Positions 10,601 to 21,525 of a DNA stretch of 64,000 bases are shown here, one piece after another (the stretch's first letter is position 1; the number at the start of each line of letters is the position of its first letter). The notes under the pieces are model-generated. The model was not told the origin of the DNA, did not search any database, and was given only the letters and a program-made list of their open reading frames with translations. The DNA is taken from assembly GCF_041146395.1 (NCBI RefSeq), contig NC_090989.1:121085501-121149500 (forward strand). Direction: 5' to 3'. The position numbers and the translations under genes were made by a program. This stretch comes from Eulemur rufifrons. Its lineage: Eukaryota > Chordata > Mammalia > Primates > Lemuridae.

Positions 10601-11520
10601 AGGTTGACTGTTTCAACCTTGCTCACTGCAGAGCCACCCAAAGCTATTCTACTTTGAGTCTCAAGGCCCAAGCCCCCTGGCCTGACCTGAGGGCCTTCTC
10701 TGATAAGAAAGGTACAGGGAACTGTGCTCCTTCCTGTAACCTCTGGGGGGAAATCTGCTTCTAAACTCATTCAGGTTGTTGGCAGAATCCGGTTTCTTGA
10801 GGCCGTAGGACTGAGGTCCCCACTTCCCTGCTGGCTGTCAGCTGGGGCTCCTCTTGCTTCCTAGAAACTTGCCTGGGATCCCTCTGTCTTAGAGCCAGCA
10901 ACAGCACATCAAACCCTTCACATGCTTCCAAGCTCTTTGGGCTCCCTCTTCTGCTTTTAAGGAGCTCATGTGATTACCTGGGGCCTACCTAGACCAGCCA
11001 GGATAATCTCCCTACAGCCTGGGATGAGCAACCTGAATCCCATCTTCAAAGTCCTAGATTAGTGTTTGACTGAATGGCCAGGGGGCAGAACTTTGAGAGA
11101 CATCTTTGGACTTCTGCCTATCACAACACGTTGCCTATTTAGCAGTGCTTTTCAATGAGCAGGCGCTTGCAGAAGATACTCCTTTTTAGTGTCAGCCACG
11201 TAAGCAGCCGGTACCTGCACATGCCAGGGCTTCCGAGCCTGGACTAGCCCAGAGCTGGGAAGAGATATCAGTGCTGACTGAGGAAAGAGAAAGGTTCTCA
11301 GGGCTTTCTGAAACCGTGAAGAGGAAGAGAAGGAAAAACGCCTCTAGTCACAGTTAAAGCCTTTCATGGCCTTAATTAGAGCTCCAGTAACTTTAACGCA
11401 GGGCTTGGGAAATTGAGATCTGTAGGCAAAGTCTGCAGCAGGACAAATGAGGTCCTTGTTCCTGAAAAATTCAGGTTTGGCTGGTTTAAGATAATCCCCA
11501 AGAATGGGGTCACATGTTAC
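10601..11520. other. Unique spacer DNA between the inverted arms, no gene seen
   Basis: Moderately GC-rich sequence without recognised repeats. The 93-codon open frame at 10483-10764 starts inside the left arm and has no known domain. Confidence 0.45.
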
Positions 11521-12057
11521 AGATAATCTCCAAGCTCACTGCCTTCAATCCACTCCCACGCCTCAGCCATTGGAGGAATCTGTCCAATATGCAAATCTGA
11601 TCGATCGTGTCCCTACCTGTTTCTGAGCCTTTCGTGGCTCCTCATTTGATGCCCAAGATTCCATTTTCCTTGAGTGTACAAAAGGCCCTGTGATCTGAAC
11701 CCCACTAGTCCCTTCTGCCTCATCTGCCTCATCTCTTCTAGCCTCATGCTGTGTCCTCACTAGGCGTCTGAAGCTCCCTGAACACACTGTGACATTCCAC
11801 ATCCCCAGCTCTTTGCTCTCCCTGCCTCTCTGCCTAGAATACTTTCCCCTACTTTCTACCTGACTGATGGTTAATCATCCATCACTCAACTCAGGTGTCT
11901 TCTCCTTCAGGAAGCCTCTTCTCTCTGCGTGCTGGGTCAGATTAGCCACCCTGAATGTTGAAGATCCAGTTCCTCTCCCATCTCCTCCCCTATGTGAAGA
12001 GCTCCCTGAAGAGTGCATGGTGCCTGGCACAACATGGGCACTCAAAAGTGTTTGCTT
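11521..12057 (+). mobile_element. L2 3' half
   Basis: The L2 order is clear: 'ctgaacacactgtgacattcc', 'tgcctctctgcctagaat', 'actcaactcaggtgtcttct', 'ccttcaggaagcctcttct', then 'gtgcctggcacaacatgggc' near the 3' end. Stops and indels show it is dead. It fills much of the spacer between the inverted arms. Confidence 0.85.
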
Positions 12058-12443
12058 TCAAACCACAAAGCCCTTGGCAAGAACTTAGACTACAGAGCCA
12101 GATCTGTGCATCTGAAGTTGCATTGGGATAATCAATGTGGGAGTGAGGAAAGGGCAAGGATAGGGCCCTGTCTGGAGGACTTGCTACTTCACCTACAGGG
12201 CCGCTTGCAAAACAAAAATGTAGGGCCCTTCTGAAATAGTTACTAAGAATTTCAAAATGGCAAAACATGGGATGTTTCTGAGTGCAGAGCCCTGTGTGAC
12301 TTTCCAGGTTGCATGCCCATGCAGTTGAGCCTGGCAGTCTGGAATCTTGATATGGGTTAAAGGGTGGGGCCTGGAAGGCCAGAAGGGTTACCTTCCATTT
12401 CCCAAAAACCCTCTAGCCTCATTGTAAATGCCTGTAGTGTTAG
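12058..12443. mobile_element. Probable DNA-transposon end (12190-12345) in unique DNA
   Basis: The words 'gggcccttctgaaatagtta', 'aagaatttcaaaatggcaa' and 'gcagagccctgtgtgact' match an old repeat I associate with a hAT-like DNA transposon. A related sequence seems to lie at 51500-52180. The remainder shows nothing identifiable. Confidence 0.35.
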
Positions 12444-12784
12444 CCAATTGAAACAGTCTTCTAGTTGAAAGGGGAAAGTAATTTAGCTTCCAATTAAGGC
12501 CTCTGCCCTTGGCTAGGAGGAAGGTAACCACCTGCATTAAAACACTGACCACACTGTACAAGGCATGTCTATGTCAGTAGCCTTGGACCTGGGCACCTAG
12601 GAGCCCATTTTTCCATACAGTGGTTGAAAAAGCCAAGTCACGCCAATGTGCATGAGTCCGCATCCAGCCCCTGTCCGTAGCTGGGCCCAGAGGGTTCCAG
12701 GTAGCAAGATGCAGCCAAGTGGGAGGGCTGGGGTGCAGACCAGCTCACCTTCTGGGGCAGAGCACAGTCTACATGGAGGGTGCG
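12444..12784 (-). repeat. Right arm of the inverted duplication
   Basis: Its reverse complement aligns with 10261-10600. Differences are mostly single-base, with a more divergent patch around 12655-12690 (opposite 10365-10395). Similarity stops at 12443 and at about 12784; outside, the flanks differ, so the duplicated unit has defined edges. Confidence 0.9.
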
Positions 12785-13834
12785 GGGGTGGGTATCTACA
12801 TGGCACTACAGCCTCTGGGCAGATGTAATCAGTCCCAGGCCACAACCAGTGACAGGGAGTCCCACTGAGGAGCTACAAAGAACAGAGACCTCTCAAGCCA
12901 GTTTTTAAAAGAAGGGTTGTTCAGGGTGGTGTGGAGCTTGTGCTGGGTGCTGTGGAGTGAAATGGGAGTGCCGGATCATAGCCAAACTGGGATGTAACGG
13001 CTGCCAGGAGCAAGGAAACTGTGAGGACAAGCTTCTCCCTTGGTGCCCCTGTTTTCCCTGGCACCTGCCCTGGCTCCCCTCTCCTCTGGCCAGCACCGCC
13101 GAGAAGTGCACGCACGTGCCTAGTGGTTGTCCTGGCCTCTCTCCGTGCCGTGACTCTGCTCCTGCAGACCCAGTTCTTTCTGTCAGCTCTCTACTGGGGG
13201 ACAGTGGGTGGGCCGGGTGGTTAGGAACCTTTCTACTGTAAGACAGGGTAGTCCCTACAAGGTAGCCCTAGAGAAAACAGATCCAGGCAGGCAGGCAGGA
13301 GGCACCAGACAGGCCTGGCCTTGAGCAGCTGTGCCAGGTGCTGGGCTGGGGCTCATGCTGGACAGGGCGTGGCACGTAGAGTGGCAAGGGCCAAGCACGG
13401 TCCCAAGAATCTGAGGAAGGTCCCCAAATCAGAAAGCTAGCACCAGAACTGGGCACAGGAAAAGGGAGAAGACCTGACTCATAGCCACGGAGGCTCTGCT
13501 GAATCCTGAGGGCTGCACAGATCTCCAGCTCTGACCCTCTACCATCAGAGCTGCCAGGAGAGGGGAGCCATGGGAGCAGGCAAATCCTGACAGCAACAAC
13601 AACAAAAAGCAGGGCCCTGATCCCAGACATTTTCACAGCATGAGCATGTTCCATCTCAACCTCAGCTGTCCAGAACATTTCGCTAACCAGAGCACCCCCT
13701 TTCTTCCTGCACAGTTGGCTGAGCTGATTCTGCTGTAGGTACATATTGATAAATAAATTTGAAAGTCACAGCAAGTCAGTCTCAGCCCATACCTTCCTCT
13801 CTGACCCCTAAAAATAAGAACCCGAGGCCTTCCT
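12785..13834. other. Unique DNA, no gene supported
   Basis: The longest open frame, 13268-13744 minus (158 codons), has no recognisable domain. Frames on both strands overlap, as at 12905-13241. A short GGCA repeat lies at 13286-13297. Confidence 0.5.
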
Positions 13835-14035
13835 TCAGTGAACTATCCCTGTGTTTGAGAACTGATTCTGTGCTGTAGGCGCTGCAGGATCAAATCCACA
13901 TACCCTCTTATGACTTACTTTCCTGACCTCTACCTGGAGGGCTTGGGAAACGCAGGCTGGGCTCCACCCCCAGAATTGCATTTTCAACAAGTTCTCGGGT
14001 GATGCTGATGCTGCAGGTCCAGGACCACTTGCAGA
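13835..14035 (+). mobile_element. MER5A hAT MITE, gapped
   Basis: The 3' half is clear ('ctacctggagggcttggg', 'tgggctccacccccagaatt', 'gttctcgggtgatgctgatg'), while the 5' part (13835-13925) is weak and interrupted. It ends against an L2. Confidence 0.65.
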
Positions 14036-14532
14036 GCTGCTGTCCTAGCCTCCCCGGCTGCTGTGGCCTGCCCGGCCTCCAGCCTCTCTCTGCCCCGCTC
14101 CCCCTCCCCCACAGACACCCTCCCCACTGAGCACTGAATGCTTCCAGTTTCCATGTCACACCATGCCACAGCCCACCCCCAGATCTGCAGACATACTGTC
14201 CTCTCCACTTGGAACACAATCCTCCCTCACTTCCTCTGGCTCACTCCTACCCTGTTTCAAGATCCAGCATAGACACACTTCCTCCAGGAGGGCCTGAGGC
14301 CTCCTCCTTTCCCCCTTATTCACACAGCTGTGCTGGGACCCCTGCCCCGAGCTTCAGGAGCAGCTGTACTTTCCCCTCCTGTGGCTCTTAGCCGGCTGCA
14401 GCACCGTAGCTGGTCTGTCCCCTCCTCTAGGAGGGCAGCAGTTGGGTCCATTCTATTCCCCATTTCATCCCCAAAGCTTGGCCACGATCAGTTGGTGGTC
14501 AGTAAACATCTGGTGAAAGAACGAACAACATG
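14036..14532 (+). mobile_element. L2 3' half
   Basis: The words 'ctccacttggaacacaatcc', 'tgtttcaagatccagcatag', 'cttcctccaggagggcctga' and 'ggtcagtaaacatctggtga' follow the L2 order to the 3' terminus. The 103-codon minus-strand frame 13908-14219 crosses the MER5A/L2 border and is not a gene. Confidence 0.8.
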
Positions 14533-14611
14533 AATTTGATCATTTGTCTAACTGGAATATTAGCCTGCATTCAAATTAAGCAGAATTTTAATATTAATAC
14601 TGTATGCATCC

Positions 14612-14815
14612 ACTACCACAGCCATTCTCAAAGCATGATTCTTGGACCAGCAACGTCAACATCACCCGCGAGCCTCTCAGAAATGCAAATTTCCAGGCCC
14701 CACCCCAGACCTGCTCTATGAAAAACTCTGAGGGCAGAGCCCAGCCATCTGGTTTTAATAAAGCCTCCAGGTGGTTCGGATGCTCCTTCAAGTTTGAGAA
14801 ACACTGCACTACCAC
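14612..14815 (-). mobile_element. MER5A hAT MITE
   Basis: The copy reads in reverse: 'cagccattctcaaagcatga', 'gaccagcaacgtcaacatca', 'cagaaatgcaaatttcca', 'ccaggtggttcggatgct', 'gtttgagaaacactgca'. Both terminal inverted repeats are visible. This is one of the best preserved MER5A copies here. Confidence 0.85.
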
Positions 14816-15185
14816 ATAATGAGTCCTCAAAGGAGGGAAAATGCTAAAGGGTTCTGCAGGTAATAGGACTCTCTGGTATCGGCGCAGGAACGCTGTGAGG
14901 AAACTGCTAGGAGTGCGCCGACAGAGGTCTTGGGGATGGTTTACACTCCTAGGAGCTGTAACCTCGAAGTAGTCAAGCCGAGTTGATTCTCCAAATTATG
15001 GATATTTATAAAACAAAGCTCCAAGGATGACAGTGTCACCGCAGACAAAGAGAGTTTGGAGGGGAGACGATTACTCTGTCAGGTGAATAATTGGAAGACT
15101 AAATTGAAAAGCACCAAGGAAACCAAGGGAGCTGAAAATAAATTTGGTGACTAGAGTAAGAGGCACTGTGATGGGGCAGGTGTTC
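14816..15185. other. Unique DNA, no gene seen
   Basis: No repeats. The AT-richer part at 14990-15140 has homeobox-like and MADS-like words but nothing I would call. Confidence 0.4.
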
Positions 15186-15345
15186 AGCTCACGGGCGGGC
15201 CGGCGGGCAGCCCCCTTCCAAATCCCGTGCGCTCCCTTTGTGATCAATACAACATCGTTCTAGGCGTGAGGGGCAAAGGTGGCAGGACGGACAACCAAGT
15301 GAATGCAGGTGTCTCGGGTCTTGAGAGGAGCGTCCAGGGCAGGAG
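15186..15345. other. Small CpG-rich patch
   Basis: About eleven CpG dinucleotides fall within 160 bases, beginning with 'acgggcgggccggcgggc'. The surrounding DNA is CpG-poor. It is too short and isolated to call a CpG-island promoter; no TATA-like element or downstream exon is seen. Confidence 0.35.
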
Positions 15346-16134
15346 GGGACCTTACAAGAGGGGTCAGGATGATGAAGAAAAAAACCCTGGAGGAAAATAT
15401 AAGTTACTGCTGCACAGTTAGACAAGGAAGACCTGTCTGTTGTCACGTACTGGGTATAAAGCCAGGATAAAAGGACCCGGTGGCTGGAGCCCAGTGAGAG
15501 CAGAATACGGATGGCCTCTTTGCTTTGGAAAGAGCAAACCCATCCTGAATTCAGGGCCTTGTCCTTGAAATCCCTCTGGAAAGTGCTCACTTTCCTTTAA
15601 AGACTAGGAATGTGGAAACTCATGCAGCTACTTGGCATTGAAGCAAACTGGAAATAAGAGGCGAAACTTGCTTATTAAACCATGACAAGCTACAGGCTGT
15701 AGTTCTACCATATGCTTCTAAATTGCCCGTGTCTGTACAGCTTACTCTCAGAAATTCTTCACATGCCAGCAGAATATATTCTACCCAGTAAATGAAGCCA
15801 GCCCTGGGCTCTCCTTATGACCCGGAGAGTATAAGGGGGACATCAATCTGCATCCTTGCTGCTCCTCCTGTGCCCTGCGAGGTGGTGCCCCAGGGGCTGA
15901 GCAGCGAGGGGTGGAGAGGCTCCACAAAGAGCACATTTGCCACATTTGCCCAGAAGCGTGTTCACCGGATCACTAAGAACTAGACGAGCACTTATCCTAA
16001 ATTAGGCCAAAGATCACGGCGAGGAACACCAAGGTCAACCTCTCAGATATCTAGTGGAGTGGAGGCACGTGATCTGGAGGAAATTTATGGTTCTGAAAAG
16101 AATATGTGTTATTGGAGGAATATTCCTGCAATAT
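15346..16134. other. Unique DNA, no gene supported
   Basis: The 133-codon minus-strand frame 15189-15590 overlaps the CpG patch and has no known domain. Nothing else stands out. Confidence 0.45.
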
Positions 16135-16300
16135 ACAGCTAACTGGGTGAGCTTAGGTAAATTATTTAGGACCTCTGATTCTCAGTGATAGCTGAAAACA
16201 GGGATAAAAAAAAGTCTGCTAGGCAGGTTGCTTGGGAAATTCAACAAGGTGACAAAATATTTGTCCCTCATAGATACCTAATAAATGTGAAAGGTACTGA
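16135..16300 (+). mobile_element. MIR
   Basis: The words 'ctgggtgagcttaggtaaat', 'cctctgattctcagtgata' and the 3' 'tacctaataaatgtga' follow the MIR order, with a disrupted middle. Confidence 0.6.
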
Positions 16301-16716
16301 TCTTCTCGTACCACCTAGATTATATAGTCCTGGTCCATCTGAATCCTATTTCATAAGAGGAAGACAGGTATAGAACTCCATAAAATAGCCCTGAACTGTA
16401 GACAAGCCATGATTTTTAATGAGCCTTGTAGATTACTTTCAAAAATTAATGATGAAACTGCTCCTGCCCTCTGACTTAATTTGGCAAACTGTCTTTGCCT
16501 TCTTACTCACAGTTAGAAACGTCGCCAGCACGAGTTTGAGAAGCTGTGTGGTGAGCTTTCTGGGTCCCTCAGAAGCAACTCCCCATCTCCACTTATTCAC
16601 TAAGTCTTGAAATTTTAGCTGGAGGTATTTTGGGGTTTCGTTTGGTTGGTTGGTTGGTTGGTTTTTGTTTTTTTTATTGTTGTTTTTGTTTCTGTGGGAT
16701 TTTTTAGTGGAAGAAG
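16301..16716. other. Unique DNA with a (TTGG)n patch
   Basis: A TTGG repeat at about 16641-16662 is followed by T-rich DNA to 16690. No gene is seen; the 106-codon minus-strand frame 16439-16759 runs through this simple sequence. Confidence 0.5.
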
Positions 16717-16721
16717 TCCCC

Positions 16722-17159
16722 TGTATTAGTTTGCAAGAAATGCCCCAACAAAGTGCCACAAACTGGGTGGCTTAACCACAGAAACTTATTGTCTCGCAGT
16801 TCTGAAGGCAAGACATCTGAAATCAAGGTGTCAGTACAGTCAGTTCCTTCTGAGGGCTCTGAGGATAGGATCTGTCCCAGGCCTCTCTCCTTGGCTTGCA
16901 GATGGCTGTCTGCCCTCCATGTAGATCTCTGATCTTCCCTCGCGTAGCTCTCCTGGTCTTCCTCTATGTAGAACTGTGTCCACATTTCTGCTTAGATATA
17001 AAGATACCAGTCATAATGGATAAAGACCTCCCTAGTGAACTTGTTAACTTGACTACCTTTGTAAAGACCCCGTCTCTAAGGATGGTCACATTAGGAAGTA
17101 CTGGGTATTGGAATTTTAACATATGAATTTGGGGGGGGGATACAATTCAACCCGTAACG
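16722..17159 (-). mobile_element. MLT1 solo LTR (ERVL-MaLR)
   Basis: The reverse-strand MLT1 order is clear: 'tgtattagtttgcaagaaat' at the edge, 'caaactgggtggcttaacca', 'ctctccttggcttgcagatgg', 'aagtactgggtattggaatt', 'acatatgaatttgg'. The direct repeat TCCCC lies at 16717-16721 and 17160-17164, a 5-bp target duplication as expected for this class. Only the LTR remains; no internal retroviral sequence flanks it. Confidence 0.92.
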
Positions 17160-17164
17160 TCCCC

Positions 17165-18804
17165 TAACCCCACTCATGTGCACTTTTGCCAACCGAGGGA
17201 TGAGAGTACAATGTAACCTGGTGCACCTGCTCAGAAAATGGCACGTTTCCACAGTGGAGGAGAAATTCCCACTCTTCATACAGTATTCACCCTCAGCACA
17301 GCCCATCCCAGGGCAGCTCACTAGGAAGGCTTGCACTTTGCCTCTCTCAGGTTGGCTACCTTTAGGCTGACGGAGATTTTTAGAGTCTGTACCTGTAGGC
17401 TAGGCCTGTCTTCATGGCCATATTGATCATCATGTAGGCAAGGACCTTCACCACGGTGGCATTGATGTGTCTACCGGTCTTGCACATCAGACACTATATA
17501 TAGCCAAGGGATCGATGTCAAGGTTTCTAGCCTCTCCTTCTGCCCAACAAGCTACAAAATGTGTTGACTCTGTTAAATCTCAGGATAAGAACTACTGGAA
17601 GGTTTTGTTCCTGCAGAAGAAGAAGCAGGTGGAGAGCTAAAGGAATTGCAGTGATGTGGGTGAAATGTGGAGAGAAAGCCCCCCAGGGTTCTGCTTCCTT
17701 TCAGGTTCAGTGGCTGGTCTGGGAGCTTCGGACAAACCTCCCCCGCAGCCTCTCCACTTGGGAGACAGAAGAGGAGAAGTGGGGGCTCTCCTCCCTGGAG
17801 AAGACAGAAAAAGGCGGGGGCGCATCTTTACAAATTCTGCTCTGAATCTCCTAGACAAATTTGAAGTATTAACATCAGGGCCAGGTGGACAGAGTGCCAA
17901 AAAGGCTGCCATATGGCTGTCCCTGTGTGTTCTCACCCCGTGTTGCCCAGAGTGGAGGAAGAACCTTTGCTGACGGCCATCTCAGTCACAGCAGTAAGTT
18001 TCCCCCTTGTCTTTTTGGATAAAATGAGTTTTCTTGGCTCACCTTTGAGGTGAAACCAGAGGACACCTCCTCAGAGTCGTCCTCCCTGAAGGCTCTATCC
18101 AGGATGCACAATGCCAAGACGGTGTTCAGGGCCCCAGGCTGTGCCTCTTGCCTGGAGGGAGTCCGAGTCCTGATCTTCCCCTCTGGGCTGCAGCCGGCCT
18201 CTTTCCACACCAGATTCTGTCCCAGCCTCCTTCATTTTCCATATTCACGTTCATGAAAATTAAAAGCCCTGAAGATTTAATTAAGGGACCATGTTGGGAG
18301 AACAAATGGGCAGAGCTTGGTAGCTGGCCAAGAGAAGCTGGCCCGCGCAGGAGGTAGGGGCATCTGAGCAGTCACAGGAGAGAACAGCGGATGCACAGAA
18401 GGATCACCCAGGGACAAAGGAAACTGGTTCCGGTTCTTCCTCAGACACAAAGCTGAGTGCTTTAGCTTTAGACCATATCATCTAACAGCAAAAAAGACCC
18501 CTCAGTCTTTTTATACAAATGCCTATTGACTGATGGAGATAGCGATTCTAGAGGATTAAAACCCTAAATGCCTGAGATGAGACGGTCCTGGTTTAGTTGG
18601 GGTGATACAGAGAAAGTGCTCTGCGGGTATTGAGGCACTAAGCAAGTGTGAGCCCTTGCTACCCTTCAGGGGTGCCCTCCAAGCCCAGAGGGGCCCCAGG
18701 ACAGCACCATCTTATTGAGGTCTGCAAGTGGTGAGGAAGCTATTTTCATTGAGCTCTGAGCTCCTCTCAAGTCAAGAGTACATGAACTTTTCTAGCTCTG
18801 GTTT
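17165..18804. other. Unique DNA, no gene supported
   Basis: About 1.6 kb without recognised repeats. Open frames at 17561-17973 on both strands overlap and have no domain. A purine-rich part at 17760-17820 and an AT patch at 18255-18285 ('gatttaattaaggg') are present. A 37-codon minus-strand stretch near 17376-17486 reads plausibly but cannot be assigned. Confidence 0.45.
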
Positions 18805-18965
18805 GGCCCAACTATTATAGCTGTGTGACCTGAAATAATTTGCTTAACCTTTCTGGTCCCAACCTCATGGCATTGTTGTAAGGACTGAACAGGCAAGTGA
18901 TGATGCCTGGAGGGTACGTAGTAATTGCCCAATAAATGCTAGTCCTTTCTATTATCCTATTTACT
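18805..18965 (+). mobile_element. MIR
   Basis: The words 'atagctgtgtgacctgaaat', 'gcttaacctttctggtccca', 'gcattgttgtaaggactgaa' and 'cccaataaatgcta' give the full MIR order, including the core. Confidence 0.85.
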
Positions 18966-19044
18966 CCCATAACACGAAATTGGAACCATGCTCTCTGTGC
19001 ATATACCACATAGACATTTAACAGGGATGGTAGTGCTGGCTTTT

Positions 19045-19165
19045 CCCTGGACCGGTCTCTTGATCTCATCTTCCTCATCTGAAGAGTGGTGATAAGGATC
19101 CCTGCCTGCTGCTCTGGTACCAAAATGAAATCATGAATGAGAAAGTGCTTTGGTATCTGTGATGA
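19045..19165 (+). mobile_element. MIR-like fragment
   Basis: The words 'ctcatcttcctcatctgaag' followed by 'gataaggatccctgcc' and 'aatgagaaagtgcttt' resemble the middle and end of a MIR. Confidence 0.5.
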
Positions 19166-19179
19166 CACAAATTAATATT

Positions 19180-19405
19180 TTTACCTTTGATTCAAGTGCA
19201 TACTACTTAGAATCAGACTCACCTAATCACAGTTTCTAATTCTGTTTTTAGGCAATTACTGAACCTCTCTGTGCTGTAGTTTTTCATCTGCAAAGGAGGG
19301 ATAAGAAAGGCAAACAGGTTCTTGTGAAAATGTAAAAGTATGTGCAAAACACTTAGGAGAGCACCTGGCACATCATAAACACAATAAATCATATTTGTTA
19401 CTCTC
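19180..19405 (+). mobile_element. MIR
   Basis: The words 'aggcaattactgaacctctc', 'tgctgtagtttttcatctgc', 'acacttaggagagcacctgg' and 'cataaacacaataaatc' follow the MIR order. This is the third MIR-type fragment in 600 bases. Confidence 0.8.
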
Positions 19406-19945
19406 TTCCTTCTTTTATCGTCACAGCTACTGTCATCATTGCTGTCAATAGCAGTATATGCAATAATTGTGGTCCTATTTCCTCTTTTAGGGTTGCTAGT
19501 CCCAGAAGTCTTTCATGCTTACACAGTACTGCCACAGATCCCTGTCCCTTACAGAAAAACATGGCTCTTCTTCATCCCGTAGTAGCCACTACTTTAACTG
19601 GTTCTGTCCACACCACAGCTCCACAAGCCAGGATTTGCTGATTTTGAAGTTTAAAATCCAGGTGCTATAGGTCAAAGTCAGGGCCTGCCTGTTTCCTACT
19701 CACTTGGATGAATTTCCCATTGTTGAGGTGCTAGATTAGTCTTCTGTAGGCCACCCAAGATGAGGGCGAGGTTTCTCTTGCCAGAAAACTCTAGCGGGTG
19801 ATGATGCCAGAGACAAAGGCATGTCCTCTCTCAGGGCCAGTTCATGCAAAAACACCAAGATGCTGGCAAGTAAAGTCCCTGATTCCTAAGAAGTTACGGG
19901 TGCAGCCTCAGAGGGCTGATCTTATAATGAAGAACGCTTTTGTCA
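19406..19945. other. Unique DNA, no gene seen
   Basis: No recognised element or credible frame. Confidence 0.45.
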
Positions 19946-19950
19946 GAGAC

Positions 19951-20403
19951 TGTATTAGTTTTCTATTGTTGCTATAAAAAAATGACCACAAACTTAGTGG
20001 CTTAAAACAACACAGATTTATTCTCTAACAGTTCTAGAAGTTGGAAGTCTACAGTCAAGGTGTAAGCAGGGCTGCCTTCCCCCTGGAGGCTGTGGGGGAG
20101 AATCTGTGCCCTGGCCTTTTCCAGCTTCTGCAGGCTGCCTACATGCCTCGGCCAGTGGCCCCTTCCTCCACCTTCAAGCCCAGCAGGTGGCATCGTCTCT
20201 GTCTGACATTCCTGCCTCCCTTTTACAGGGACCTTTGCAACTGCACTGGGCTCACCTGGATAATCCGGAATACTCTCCCTATCTCAACATCATTAACGTA
20301 ATCACATCTGCAAAGCCCCTTTTACCATGAAGGTTACACACTCATAGGTTCCAGGGATTAGGACACAGACATCTTTGGGGAGGCCGTTGTTCAGCCTGCC
20401 ACG
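19951..20403 (-). mobile_element. MLT1 solo LTR (ERVL-MaLR)
   Basis: It starts 'tgtattagttttctattgtt', contains 'cttagtggcttaaaacaaca', 'tggccttttccagcttctgc' and 'cacctggataatccggaat', and ends 'cagcctgccacg', the MLT1 order on the reverse strand. The 5-bp direct repeat GAGAC lies at 19946-19950 and 20404-20408. No internal retroviral region is present. Confidence 0.93.
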
Positions 20404-20519
20404 GAGACGAATTGTGAGCACCCACAGATCTCACACCAAATGGCCAAGGGCAGCTCTCAGAGGATGTGAGCACTTAGGCAGGTTCCTGGGATGTGAACTT
20501 AGAGTGGCTCCCTTAGATC

Positions 20520-20720
20520 AGGGTCAATCTGAGGAACTCTGAAAGCATCCCTAGACTAGGAGGTGCTCAACAAATACCTGCACAACGTTAAATGACTGAG
20601 TGGCCTTGGCTTCACTACTTGGGCCTGACTTAGGTTTCTCATATATGAATTGGAGAACTCCCACCTGGGAATGCAGTGAAAGCACCTCATAAACCACAGA
20701 GCGCTCCTCAGAGTCTAGCT
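20520..20720 (+). mobile_element. L2 terminus followed by a MIR-like fragment
   Basis: The words 'aggtgctcaacaaatacctg' fit an L2 3' end, and 'gacttaggtttctcatata' with 'agcacctcataaacc' resembles a MIR. Both are short. Confidence 0.45.
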
Positions 20721-20879
20721 GCTACCACTCCTGAAAATAATCACAGTGATGCATCCTGCCCTGCCCCCAGCAGAACCGATCATCTTTATGCCTGTTACAT
20801 GCTTCTGTTGCTTGCAACTAGGTATCTGAAGCCTGGCTTGTAAACTCCTCAATCGGAAGCTCCAAATGTAAACTCCACG

Positions 20880-20992
20880 ACTTTAACAACCCTGATTGTT
20901 TAGCTCTGTGAGGCCAGGGACTTGGTCTGTTTTGCTCAGCTCATACAGTAGACGAGCAGTAAATATTTACTGAGTGAATGAATAACTGACCT
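20880..20992 (+). mobile_element. L2 3' end
   Basis: The words 'ctctgtgaggccagggactt', 'gtctgttttgctcagctcat' and 'agtaaatatttactgagtga' are the canonical end of L2. Confidence 0.85.
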
Positions 20993-20999
20993 TGCAGTC

Positions 21000-21525
21000 A
21001 CCTCTAGACTCTGAACATGTCAGTGGCAGGGACCATGACTTGACTCCTCGGTAGCCAGCACAATGCCTGGCACAAAGACAGGCCTGGGAGAGTTGTGTTA
21101 GTTTCCTGTGGCTGTCATAAGAAACTATTAATACCACAAACCGAATGGCTTATAATAACAGAAATTTACCCCCTCACAGTTCTGGAGGCTGGAAGTCCGA
21201 GATCGAGGTGTCAGCAGGGCTGCACTCCCTCCGAAGGCCCCACGGAGACTCCTTCCTTGCATTTCCAGCTTCTGGTGGCTGCAGGTGTTCTTCGGCTTGT
21301 AGCAACATATAATAACTCCAGTCCCTGCCTCCATCTTCTCATGGCTCCTCCTCTTGTCCCTTTGTCTTTTCCTTCTCTCAAAATCCTTAACTTGATTACA
21401 TCTTCGAAAACCTTTTTCCAGTTAAGGTCCCAATCACAGATACCAGAAGTTAGGACTTAGACATATGGGGCCACCAACCCATCCACTGTGCAAGGCGTTG
21501 TTGAATAAATGAATTAATGAACAAG
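21000..21525 (+). mobile_element. Second L2 3' end, split by an MLT1 insertion
   Basis: The left part (21000-21093) reads 'cagtggcagggaccatgact' to 'acaatgcctggcacaaagac'. The right part (about 21494-21525) resumes with 'ttgttgaataaatgaattaa', the L2 terminus. Together they make one L2 tail with the LTR at 21094-21490 inside it. Confidence 0.75.
21094..21490 (-). mobile_element. MLT1 solo LTR (ERVL-MaLR) inside L2
   Basis: The words 'tgtgttagtttcctgtggct', 'acagttctggaggctggaag', 'ttccagcttctggtggctgc' and 'taacttgattacatcttcg' give the MLT1A-like reverse order. The right border is diverged and I see no clean target duplication. Confidence 0.85.

Noticed and set aside
13268..13744. 158-codon minus-strand frame
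   Set aside because: No recognisable domain or codon pattern; GC-rich composition reduces stops.
17376..17486. Short minus-strand stretch reading like a protein C-terminus (KVLAYMMINMAMKTG)
   Set aside because: Only 37 codons, which occurs by chance about one time in six; no family could be assigned and the upstream boundary is a stop or a poor splice acceptor.
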